Source: DATDAH01 sp036525535 (GTDB lineage: Bacteria; Actinomycetota; Acidimicrobiia; Acidimicrobiales; DATDAH01). From it: a DNA stretch of 8,965 nucleotides. A program made the translations under genes and the position numbers. Position 1 is the stretch's first letter; each line of letters opens with the position of its first letter. Positions 1-6,618 of this stretch are shown here, piece by piece. Under the pieces are notes generated by a model, which saw nothing but the letters and a program-made list of their open reading frames with translations, did not search any database and was not told the origin of the DNA. The DNA is taken from positions 1 through 8,965 of the forward strand of contig DATDAH010000319.1 in assembly GCA_036525535.1 (NCBI GenBank), read 5' to 3'.

Positions 1-662
<662 letters not shown>

Positions 663-813
663 CGTGTCTCCATCTGTCGGGCGGGCCGCCGTAGGCGTCG
701 CCGAAGCCCTCGGGTACAGGTACCGGGTGCACATGGGGGAAGCCGTTCAGGCCGGACGGTGTAGACGTAGCAGGGCCGCCGGGTCAACGGACGCCGCGCG
801 TGCCCGGCGACGG

Positions 814-1212
814 TCAGGCCTGCGCGATGCGGACGAGGTTGCCCGAGGGGTCGCGGAACGCGCAGTCGCGTGCGCCCCAGGGCTGGGACACCGGCTCCTG
901 GAGCACCTCGGCGCCCGAGGCCCGGACCTTCTCGAACGTGGCATCGAGGTCGTCGGCGCGGAAGATCGCCGCCTGGAGCGACCCCTGGGTCACGAGCGTC
1001 AGGAGGGCGTCGCCCTCGGCCTGCGGAAGGCCCCCGTGGGGCTGGAACAGGACGATGTCGACCTCCTGTCCCGGGGCGCCGACGGTGACCCAGCGGAAGC
1101 CGTCGGACTCGACGTCGTTGCGGACCTCGAAGTCGAGCGCGTCGCGATAGAAGCCGAGCGCGGCGTCCGGGTCGTGGACGGGGATGAACGTTGCGGAGAG
1201 GTTGACTGCCAT
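814..1212 (-). CDS. VOC (glyoxalase/bleomycin-resistance fold) family protein
   Basis: This 132-residue protein has the usual length of a single VOC unit: two beta-alpha-beta-beta-beta modules. The first module starts with ATFIPVHDPDAALGFYRDAL (7-26), where H13 is the usual first metal-ligand position. The second ends with AFRDPSGNLVRIAQA (118-132), the standard DPxGN turn. The position where metal-dependent members carry a terminal glutamate reads arginine (LVRI), so metal-dependent catalysis is doubtful and a binding or sequestration role is possible. The substrate is unknown. The gene starts 78 bases downstream of the AraC-type regulator on the same strand and probably forms an operon with it. 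I see no strong Shine-Dalgarno before the ATG at 1210-1212. VOC proteins next to short AraC regulators are a familiar actinobacterial pairing, which supports a resistance or stress role without proving it. Confidence 0.88.
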   Translation of the reverse strand: MAVNLSATFIPVHDPDAALGFYRDALDFEVRNDVESDGFRWVTVGAPGQEVDIVLFQPHGGLPQAEGDALLTLVTQGSLQAAIFRADDLDATFEKVRASGAEVLQEPVSQPWGARDCAFRDPSGNLVRIAQA

Positions 1213-1290
1213 GCGCCGACCGTAGGAGCACCGATGCCGTGAACGCTTCTCCGATCCTGCTCGGTGTGAGGAGGGTCGGTCGACCGCGAG

Positions 1291-1701
1291 TCAGACGGTG
1301 GCCGGGGTCCGCTGCGGTCGCGTCGCGATCATGCTCACGCACGACGGAACGACCTCGAGGTGGCGGTGGTCGCGGGCGCGGTACTGCGATGGCGGCTCGC
1401 CGACGATCTCGGTGAAGCGCGAGCTGAACGAGCCGAGCGACGTACAACCGACGGTGACGCAGGTGTCGGTGACCGACATCCCCTGACGGAGGAGCGCCTT
1501 CGCCCGCTCGATGCGTCGCGTCATGAGATAGGAGTAGGGCGTCTCGCCGTACGCCGCTCGGAACTTGCGCGAGAAGTGTGCGGGCGACATGAGCGCGGCA
1601 CGAGCCATGGCTGGGACGTCGAGGGGCAGCGCGTGGTCGCGATCGATGAGGTCGCGCGCCCGACGCAGGTGGACGAGGTCGGCCATCTCCTCCGGCGTCA
1701 T
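1291..1701 (-). CDS. AraC-family transcriptional regulator, DNA-binding domain only
   Basis: The protein has 136 residues from the ATG at 1699-1701 and consists almost only of the AraC/XylS DNA-binding domain: a first helix-turn-helix at about residues 27-50 (LDVPAMARAALMSPAHFSRKF) and a second at about 76-98 (SVTDTCVTVGCTSLGSFSSRF), ending in the typical FTEIVGEPPSQYR (96-108). No ligand-binding domain is present, so any effector sensing must come from elsewhere. The frame stays open upstream to a TTG at 1768-1770 and includes a GTG at 1719, but the added residues are low-complexity and unlike the family, so I prefer the ATG; no clear ribosome site settles it. It lies upstream of the VOC gene and probably controls it and perhaps itself. 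It follows the SDR gene after 79 bases, so readthrough from that operon is possible. Confidence 0.88.
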   Translation of the reverse strand: MTPEEMADLVHLRRARDLIDRDHALPLDVPAMARAALMSPAHFSRKFRAAYGETPYSYLMTRRIERAKALLRQGMSVTDTCVTVGCTSLGSFSSRFTEIVGEPPSQYRARDHRHLEVVPSCVSMIATRPQRTPATV

Positions 1702-1780
1702 GCCGACGACGGTAGCCACGGTCGCGCCAGGAGGGCCTGAGCGCCGGCCGAGGCCAGCCCTTTCCACCAACGGTTGCGGG

Positions 1781-2584
1781 TCACGTGAAGTCCGAGCCGC
1801 CGTCGACGTTGATGTTGGCGCCGGTCATGTAGGTGTTCCGGGCCGACGCCGCGAAGGCGATCACGGGGCCGATCTCGGCGGGATCGGCTGCCCGGTCGAG
1901 GAACACGTGGTGGCCGAACCCCTCGCCGATGAAGCGCATGATGTCGTGGAGGTCGTTCTCGTCGACCCCGGGCATCTCGGCCAGCGCGGCCTTGAACGAC
2001 GCGGAGGCGAAGGTCCCCGGGCTCACGGTGTTGACCAGGATCCCCTCGGGGGCGAGCGTCTGGGCCAGGTTCTTGGTGAGGCTGGTGAGGGCCGACTTGG
2101 CCGCCGTGTAGGCGATGAGCGGGGGCGACTGCCGCTTGGTCGACATGGCCGACAGGTTGACGATCCGGGCCCACTCGGCCTTGCGGAGGTACGGCAGCGC
2201 GGCCCGGATGGTGCGCACCGAGCTGAGGGCCAGGCCGTCGAAGACGTTGCGCCAGTCCTCGTCCGTGTAGGTCTCGAAGCTCTTGAGGCCGCCGGCCATG
2301 GGGCCGGCGGCGTTGACGACGGCGTTGAGGTGGCCCCACCGCTCGCCCACCTCGGCGATGGCGGCGTCGACGGAGGCGCCGTCGAAGAGGTCGGTGGTGA
2401 CGCCGATCGCATCGGGCGAACCGAGCTCGGTGAGCGCCGCGGCGGTCTCGTCGAGGTCGGTGCGGGAGCGGGCGAGCACCGCGACGCGGGCGCCGTCCGC
2501 GGCGAAGCAGTCGGCGGCGGCTCGGCCCATGCCGGTGGTGCCTCCGGCGATGACGACGGCGGCGCCGGCGAGTCCTAGGTCCAT
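1781..2584 (-). CDS. Classical SDR-family oxidoreductase with an altered catalytic tetrad
   Basis: A 267-residue Rossmann-fold NAD(P)-dependent dehydrogenase of normal classical-SDR length. The cofactor glycine motif is AGGTTGMG (13-20), with R39/R41 after the second strand suggesting NADP(H). The structural NAAG motif is at 91-94. Catalytic residues are S145 (IVNLSAMS), Y159 and K163 (YTAAK). The C-terminus has the usual TGANINVDGG (254-263). The tetrad asparagine, normally seven residues after the conserved Trp (W111), is L118 here (segment DWRNVFDGLALSS), so the proton relay differs from FabG-like enzymes. A good AGAGGAG ribosome site precedes the ATG. It starts 28 bases downstream of the sulfotransferase stop and is the last gene of the TetR-sulfotransferase-SDR operon. 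A dehydrogenase or reductase acting on the same pathway as the sulfotransferase is likely; the substrate is unknown. Confidence 0.9.
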   Translation of the reverse strand: MDLGLAGAAVVIAGGTTGMGRAAADCFAADGARVAVLARSRTDLDETAAALTELGSPDAIGVTTDLFDGASVDAAIAEVGERWGHLNAVVNAAGPMAGGLKSFETYTDEDWRNVFDGLALSSVRTIRAALPYLRKAEWARIVNLSAMSTKRQSPPLIAYTAAKSALTSLTKNLAQTLAPEGILVNTVSPGTFASASFKAALAEMPGVDENDLHDIMRFIGEGFGHHVFLDRAADPAEIGPVIAFAASARNTYMTGANINVDGGSDFT

Positions 2585-2612
2585 GGTGCAGTGCTCCTCT
2601 GGGCTTGGTGAG

Positions 2613-3773
2613 TCATGACGGTCCGCTCGTGGGGGCGGAGGACGTGAATCGGTCGTTGTAGAAGGTGAACTGGGACCGGAGGTCGTCGAGGTCGATGCCG
2701 TACTGCTCCGGGCTGTAGTCGTGGATGCCCTGCTTCTCGGCCGGGTTGGCCTCCCACCAGGCCTGCATGCGGGCGGCGACCTCGGCGGTGAGCTCGATGT
2801 CGAGCCACTGGTAGAAGCGCTCGATGGCGGGGAGGGGGTCGGGTCGCATCTCGGCGAAGCCGATGTCGTAGAACCGGTCCCCGTTGCCGGCGTCGCGGTA
2901 GGCCAGCGTCTTGCGCAGGGACCGCTCCCAGTACGCGGCCTGGTTGGCGGCGAAGTCCGGGGCGAGGGGTCCGGTTCGGAGGTACTCCGAGGTGGCGTCG
3001 AGGAGGCTGACGACCGAAGGGATGACCTGGGCGATGTCGCGGTGGGTCATCACGAAACGGGCGTCGGGATACACCTCGAGGAGGGCGTCGATGGTGTCCA
3101 TGTGGGCCGGCGACTTCAGCCGCCATGGCTTGGTCGGGAACTTCCACTGGAGGAGCTTGAGGACCCGCTCGTGGTACCGGTAGGCCGAGACCATGTCGCA
3201 GTCCGCCATCCAGGCCTCGTAGTGCCGGTTGTCGCCGAGGGCCCCGAACATCGCGGAGCGGAAGTCGAGGGCCATGATCTGCAGGCATTCGGTCGGGCCT
3301 GTCGGTGAGGTCGGCAGCATGGACTTGAACTTCGGGGCCATCTCGTCGATCAAGGCCATGTTCGCGGCGGCCGCCGCGATCCGCGGGTCGGTGTCGACAG
3401 TCGTGGGGTCCGGCGGCGGGGTCGGCGCGCCGCTCTCCCAGGCCAGCAAGGACCGAGCGCGGGGATCCTCGGCCAGCAGGAAGCTCAGCGCCGTCGAGCC
3501 GGTGCGCGGCAGCCCCAGCCCGAACAACGGCGCGGCGATCTCCTGCTCGTCGATCTCGGGATGACGGCGGTACCAGTCCTCGACTTCGAGGCGGGTCACC
3601 AGCATGCCGGTCGCCTGGTCGCGGAGCACCGCCAGGCCGAGCTCGTTGAAGGTCCCGGCGGCCTCGGCGCCGGTGAGAAGGGCCTCGAGGCCCTCGTGGA
3701 ACGACTCCTCGCCGAGGTCGGTCAGCCCGGCGCGGGACCGCGCGTCGGCGATCACCTCGTCGACCATCCCCAT
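2613..3773 (-). CDS. Sulfotransferase family protein (PF13469-like, PAPS-dependent)
   Basis: A 386-residue protein. The PAPS 5'-phosphosulfate loop is GLPRTGST (87-94), a form typical of bacterial sulfotransferases. LKSPAHM (219-225) holds the conserved K220-S-P-x-H224, a family hallmark with a probable active-site role. The 3'-phosphate-binding element is FVMTHRDIAQVIPS (240-253) with R245 and S253. The C-terminus has a FYDIGFAEMRPDPL segment (301-314) common to the family. It probably moves a sulfonate group from PAPS to a hydroxyl on a lipid or small molecule, although many members of this family in soil and marine actinobacteria have no known substrate. The frame stays open far upstream to about 4469, but that stretch overlaps the TetR gene in another frame and looks non-coding. 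The ATG at 3771-3773 follows a clear GAGGGG ribosome site and begins the recognisable protein. It lies 38 bases after the TetR stop and 28 before the SDR, so it is the middle gene of an operon. Confidence 0.92.
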   Translation of the reverse strand: MGMVDEVIADARSRAGLTDLGEESFHEGLEALLTGAEAAGTFNELGLAVLRDQATGMLVTRLEVEDWYRRHPEIDEQEIAAPLFGLGLPRTGSTALSFLLAEDPRARSLLAWESGAPTPPPDPTTVDTDPRIAAAAANMALIDEMAPKFKSMLPTSPTGPTECLQIMALDFRSAMFGALGDNRHYEAWMADCDMVSAYRYHERVLKLLQWKFPTKPWRLKSPAHMDTIDALLEVYPDARFVMTHRDIAQVIPSVVSLLDATSEYLRTGPLAPDFAANQAAYWERSLRKTLAYRDAGNGDRFYDIGFAEMRPDPLPAIERFYQWLDIELTAEVAARMQAWWEANPAEKQGIHDYSPEQYGIDLDDLRSQFTFYNDRFTSSAPTSGPS

Positions 3774-3811
3774 CCGTTCCCCCTCGCGTTCTCGTTGTCC
3801 GACGGCGTCGG

Positions 3812-4408
3812 TCAGCCCGCGGCGCTGGTCGAGCGTCGCGGGAGCCCGGCGAAGCTGCGCATGTCGGCCAGCAGGACCTCCGGGTCCGGGTGCGGGACCA
3901 GGTAGTGCGAGTAGGCCAACCGCAGGAACATCTCCGCCGCCGCCTCCCGGCTGAGCCGACCCCGCCGCACCGCGGGCACCGTCTCGAACGCGTCGCCGAG
4001 CCGACGGACGAATGATGCGGTCTGCGGCTCCAACGAGCGCGCCAGGGACTGGATGGCGAAGCCCGGATCGGCCCCGATCGGGTCCGGGCCCATCAAGCCG
4101 TCGAGGTAGGTCACCAGGCACCGAAGGGCGGCGTCGAGCCGCCGGGCCGGGATCCGCTGCGCCTCGATCACCGCTTGGAGGCGGGCGTCGAACAGCTCCT
4201 CCTCGTACGCGGTGAGGGCCTCGAGGAGCGCGTCCTTGGTCGGGAACCACTTGTAGAGCGTCGGTCGGGACACGCCCGCAGCGGCCGCGATCGCCGACAT
4301 CGTGAACTTCCCGGGACCCCGCTCGGCGATCACCCGGCGCGTGGCCGTCAGGATCGCCTCCGCGCTCGTGGAGCCCGTGGCCGGCGTGTCCCCCATGGCC
4401 CTGACCAT
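3812..4408 (-). CDS. TetR-family transcriptional regulator
   Basis: A 198-residue TetR/AcrR repressor of typical length. The N-terminal DNA-binding domain spans about residues 15-62, with helix-turn-helix FTMSAIAAAAGVSRPTLYKW (35-54) and the usual YKWFPTKDALLEAL continuation. The C-terminal ligand and dimer region (about 75-190) is variable and not assignable to a ligand class. The start is either the ATG at 4406-4408 or the in-frame ATG at 4394-4396 (residue 5); neither has a good ribosome site. It is the first gene of a minus-strand operon with the sulfotransferase and SDR and is divergent from the epimerase gene, with only 90 bases between the two starts. A perfect dyad in that gap (4426-4450) is the obvious candidate operator, so self-repression plus control of the divergent pair is the natural inference. 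A related element before the SDR-esterase operon may extend the regulon. Confidence 0.92.
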   Translation of the reverse strand: MVRAMGDTPATGSTSAEAILTATRRVIAERGPGKFTMSAIAAAAGVSRPTLYKWFPTKDALLEALTAYEEELFDARLQAVIEAQRIPARRLDAALRCLVTYLDGLMGPDPIGADPGFAIQSLARSLEPQTASFVRRLGDAFETVPAVRRGRLSREAAAEMFLRLAYSHYLVPHPDPEVLLADMRSFAGLPRRSTSAAG

Positions 4409-4425
4409 TACACGTTGGCGAGAAA

Positions 4426-4450
4426 CTGTAAAGCGTGCGCGCCTTTACAG
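4426..4450. promoter_or_regulatory. Perfect dyad CTGTAAAG-N9-CTTTACAG, candidate TetR operator
   Basis: Two perfect 8-base arms (4426-4433 and 4443-4450) flank a 9-base GC-rich centre, within the 90-base divergent gap between the TetR gene (start 4408) and the epimerase gene (start 4499). AT-rich words of this kind are rare in the window, and I found neither arm in any coding region. Size, symmetry and position fit a TetR operator controlling both directions. The right arm read on the minus strand also contains TGTAAA, a possible -10 box for the TetR gene about 35 bases before its start codon, so binding would cover the promoter. Seen: the dyad and its location. Inferred: the binding protein. 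Confidence 0.7.
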
Positions 4451-4466
4451 AAGATCGGAAGAGTGT
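4440..4466 (-). promoter_or_regulatory. Copy 1 of a 27-base element shared with 8468-8494
   Basis: Read on the plus strand this is CGCCTTTACAGAA, five variable bases, then GAAGAGTGT. It matches the element upstream of the SDR at 8439 in 22 of 27 positions. It overlaps the right arm of the dyad and ends 31 bases before the TetR start codon, against 28 bases for the other copy. It could be a shared promoter (minus-strand TGTAAA as -10 box) or a second protein-binding site. I see no convincing -35 hexamer at 17-base spacing for this copy. Confidence 0.5.
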
Positions 4467-4488
4467 CACGCTGACGGACCGATCGATC

Positions 4489-4501
4489 AGGAGCCAGCTT
4501 G
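4489..4501 (+). promoter_or_regulatory. Ribosome binding site fixing the TTG start of the epimerase gene
   Basis: AGGAG at 4489-4493 sits 5 bases before TTG at 4499-4501. The Rossmann strand (STVFVTGGTG) begins at the next codon and there is no ATG or GTG between this point and the glycine motif, so TTG is the only sensible start. Confidence 0.75.
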
Positions 4502-5485
4502 AGCACCGTCTTCGTCACTGGTGGCACCGGCCTCACCGGGGCCAACGTCTGCGAGCAACTGATCGGACGGGGCGACGCCGTCAAGGCGCTCGTCCGCCGG
4601 CCTGAGGAAGCGGCCGTGCTCGCCGAGATCGGGGTGGAGCTCGTCCAGGGCGACCTCGTCGAGGCCCAGGACGTCAAGCGGGCGGCCGAAGGCTGTGAGG
4701 CGGCGATCCACTGTGCCGCCCTGCTCGGTGGCGCCAGCCAGGACCTCGACGACTTCTACGCCGTGAACGTGACCGGCACGACCAACGCCCTCGATGCCGG
4801 CCGGGCGCACGGCATGCGGCGGGTCGTGGCCCTGAGCACCGGCACCTTCTTCGACCTCGCGGCCCCCGGCTTCCGGGAGGACGCCCCCGTGCTCGACGAC
4901 CCGCCCGACGATCCCTACACCGTCACCAAGCTGGCGGCCTTCCGTGAGGTGCACCGCCGGGCTGAAGACGGCGAGGATGTGCTGACCTGCCATCCCGGTG
5001 CCATCTACGGCCCCGGCCTCGTGGCCCAACGCGCCCTGCACCGCACCAGCTTCAACCGGGTGCTGCTGGCCGCCATGCGGGGCAAGCTCACGGCCTACCT
5101 GGCCTTCCCGGTGACCTGGGTCGCGGCGACCGATGTCGCCTCGGGCTCCATCGCCGCCCTGGACCGGGGGGTCCCGGGCTCCCGGTACTGGCTGATGGGC
5201 CGGCCCGAGGACGAGATCAGCACCGCCGCCGGCTGCAACCGGGCCTGCGAGCTCGCCGGCGTCGAGCACCGGGTCGAAGACCTCGACCATCGCACCGCTC
5301 CCCAGGAGGTGCTCGACATGTTCGGCCCCACGCTCTACGCCATCGCCGAAGCGGCCGCCGACGCGGATCGGCCGCTCCGCACCGCGGCCAACCCGACCCA
5401 CGACCAACTCGGCTACGACCCGATGAGCCTCGACGAGGGCCTCGGTCTCCTGATCCCCTGGCTCCGGGACCTCGGTCGCCTCTGA
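4499..5485 (+). CDS. Extended SDR: NAD-dependent epimerase/dehydratase family (3beta-HSD/DFR-like)
   Basis: A 328-residue extended short-chain dehydrogenase. The dinucleotide-binding loop is TGGTGLTG (7-14). Strand two ends in ALVRRPEE (30-37), where R33/R34 suggest NADP(H). GDL (51-53) marks the adenine-contact region and HCAA (71-74) the usual HxAA segment. Catalytic residues are S113 (LSTGTFF), Y140 and K144 (YTVTK), followed by HPGAIYGPG (167-175), typical of the dihydroflavonol-reductase and 3beta-hydroxysteroid-dehydrogenase side of the family. It probably oxidises or reduces a hydroxyl or ketone on a non-nucleotide substrate, though sugar epimerases share the fold. Translation starts at TTG with a well-placed AGGAG. 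The gene diverges from the TetR operon across the dyad at 4426-4450, and its TGA overlaps the ATG of the next gene by one base (TGATG), so the two are translationally coupled. Confidence 0.88.
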   Translation: MSTVFVTGGTGLTGANVCEQLIGRGDAVKALVRRPEEAAVLAEIGVELVQGDLVEAQDVKRAAEGCEAAIHCAALLGGASQDLDDFYAVNVTGTTNALDAGRAHGMRRVVALSTGTFFDLAAPGFREDAPVLDDPPDDPYTVTKLAAFREVHRRAEDGEDVLTCHPGAIYGPGLVAQRALHRTSFNRVLLAAMRGKLTAYLAFPVTWVAATDVASGSIAALDRGVPGSRYWLMGRPEDEISTAAGCNRACELAGVEHRVEDLDHRTAPQEVLDMFGPTLYAIAEAAADADRPLRTAANPTHDQLGYDPMSLDEGLGLLIPWLRDLGRL

Positions 5486-6618
5486 TGGACGACGACATCA
5501 CCCCGAAGGTCGTCGACGGCACCGCGTGGCGCGAGTTCTGTGATCTCCTCGCCGAGGCCGGTGAGGCGGTGCTGGCGGAGGGCAACCCGGAGGATCCCCT
5601 CGACCGGGCCGAGGGCTTCCGCATGCTCACCCGCCTGCTGCGAGGCAGGTTGGAGAGCGTCCTGGAGTACGGGCGCCCCGAACAGCCCGTGCTCGTCCGC
5701 GCCTGTCACGAGACCGTCAAGATCGTCGGCGAGAACCCCGACAACCACTACCTCGGGGCGAGCCTCGACGGGCGGTACGACTATCGGATCTGGGGCACGA
5801 GGGGCGAGGCCAAGTGGATCAGCTTCAACCTCTTCTCCGGGGCCGGCTTCGGCGGCGGCGGTCCCGGGACCGGGGCCACCCTGCACGAGGAGCAGATGCA
5901 GATCGAGCCCGACGGCACCTTCGAGGTGGTGATCTCCCAGCGCGAGCATGAGGGCAACTGGCTGCGCTCGGAGGCCGACACCCGATCCTTGGCGATCCGC
6001 CAGACCTTCCTCGACCGGCGCCACCAGGAGCACGCCGACCTCCACATCGAACGGATCGGCGACGACGGCTCGCCTCCCGCTCCCCTGACCCCGGAGGAGC
6101 TCTACAACGCGCTGGTCTACGCCGGTCTCTACGTGAAGGGGGTGGCGGAGATCGGCGCCCGCTGGGCGGTACGCCAGGCCCAGTGGCCGAATCAGTTCAC
6201 CGACGAGGCCGAGGACGACCTCACCGACAAGTTCAAGGACCCGCAGATCAAGTGGCATCAGGCCTACTTCGACATCGACGAGGACGAGGCCCTCGTCGTG
6301 GAGGTCATGCCGCCGGACTGCGAGTACTGGATGATCGCCCTCCACAACCACTGGATGGAGACCCTCGACTACGTCCACCACCAAGCCACCCTGAACTGCC
6401 ATTCCGCACAGCTCGAGGCCGACGGCAGTGTCCGCTTCGTGGTCGCCCACCGTGACCCGGGGATCCCCAACTGGCTGGACACCGCCGGCCACCGGCACGG
6501 CACGGTCGGGGTCCGGTGGGTCGGCCCCGACGTCATCGACGTCCTGCCGACGACCAGGGTCGTCGAGCTGGCCTCGCTGGTCCGCGAGGCCGTGCCGGAG
6601 GCATCGACGGCCGACTAG
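5485..6618 (+). CDS. DUF1214-like protein with an internal duplication
   Basis: A 377-residue protein with no signal peptide or membrane segment. The C-terminal part (about 265-350) resembles DUF1214: YWMIALHNHW (281-290), an asparagine-containing segment, DGSVRFVVAHRDPGIPNWL (313-331), then DTAGHRHGTVGVRWVGP. DUF1214 has no established biochemical role. The central part repeats the same plan: W111, DG at 143-144, NWL at 158-160, compared with W282, DG at 313-314 and NWL at 329-331. The spacing is nearly equal, so the protein appears to contain two related beta-rich halves. A GFGGGGPGTG loop (121-130) is unique to the first half. The ATG at 5485-5487 overlaps the preceding TGA, so production is tied to the epimerase, suggesting a shared complex or consecutive steps. 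It ends at TAG 6616-6618, overlapping the stop of the convergent esterase gene. DUF1214 assignment is from memory of the motif pattern; function unknown. Confidence 0.75.
   Translation: MDDDITPKVVDGTAWREFCDLLAEAGEAVLAEGNPEDPLDRAEGFRMLTRLLRGRLESVLEYGRPEQPVLVRACHETVKIVGENPDNHYLGASLDGRYDYRIWGTRGEAKWISFNLFSGAGFGGGGPGTGATLHEEQMQIEPDGTFEVVISQREHEGNWLRSEADTRSLAIRQTFLDRRHQEHADLHIERIGDDGSPPAPLTPEELYNALVYAGLYVKGVAEIGARWAVRQAQWPNQFTDEAEDDLTDKFKDPQIKWHQAYFDIDEDEALVVEVMPPDCEYWMIALHNHWMETLDYVHHQATLNCHSAQLEADGSVRFVVAHRDPGIPNWLDTAGHRHGTVGVRWVGPDVIDVLPTTRVVELASLVREAVPEASTAD

Noticed and set aside
713..724. GGTACAGGTACC, a small dyad 51 bases before the UvrA-like start
   Set aside because: Arms are only 5 bases and it is not repeated elsewhere in the window, so there is nothing to distinguish it from chance.
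1240..1262. GATCGGAGAAGCG (minus strand) between the AraC and VOC genes as a possible AraC binding site
   Set aside because: It is suggestive by position but I see no second copy or symmetry in the window to support it. Comparison of orthologous AraC-VOC gaps would decide.
1734..1755. GGCCT...AGGCC hairpin downstream of the SDR at 1781, as a possible terminator
   Set aside because: The stem is only 5 base pairs with a 12-base loop and has no T tract after it in the transcribed direction.
1565..2578. A 337-codon plus-strand open frame
   Set aside because: It is Gly/Val/Arg-rich with no recognisable motif and lies opposite the SDR and AraC genes, as expected of an antisense shadow in GC-rich DNA. 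The same holds for the minus-strand frames at 4487-5407 and 5413-6498.
4452..4463. AGATCGGAAGAG, identical to the first 12 bases of the common Illumina adapter
   Set aside because: The match stops at base 13 (T instead of C). The surrounding sequence continues in a motif shared with 8468-8494, where the aligned bases (GAAAAGTGT) are related but not adapter-like, so a natural origin is likelier than read-through contamination. Resequencing or read inspection at 4440-4470 would settle it; if it is an artefact, the GAARAGTGT half of the shared element would lose support while the dyad would remain.
2613..4469. A single 618-codon open frame on the minus strand, as if the sulfotransferase had a 230-residue N-terminal extension
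   Set aside because: The upstream part overlaps the TetR gene in another frame and has the Gly/Arg/Pro-rich composition of GC-driven shadow frames. The sulfotransferase has its own GAGGGG ribosome site and ATG at 3773.
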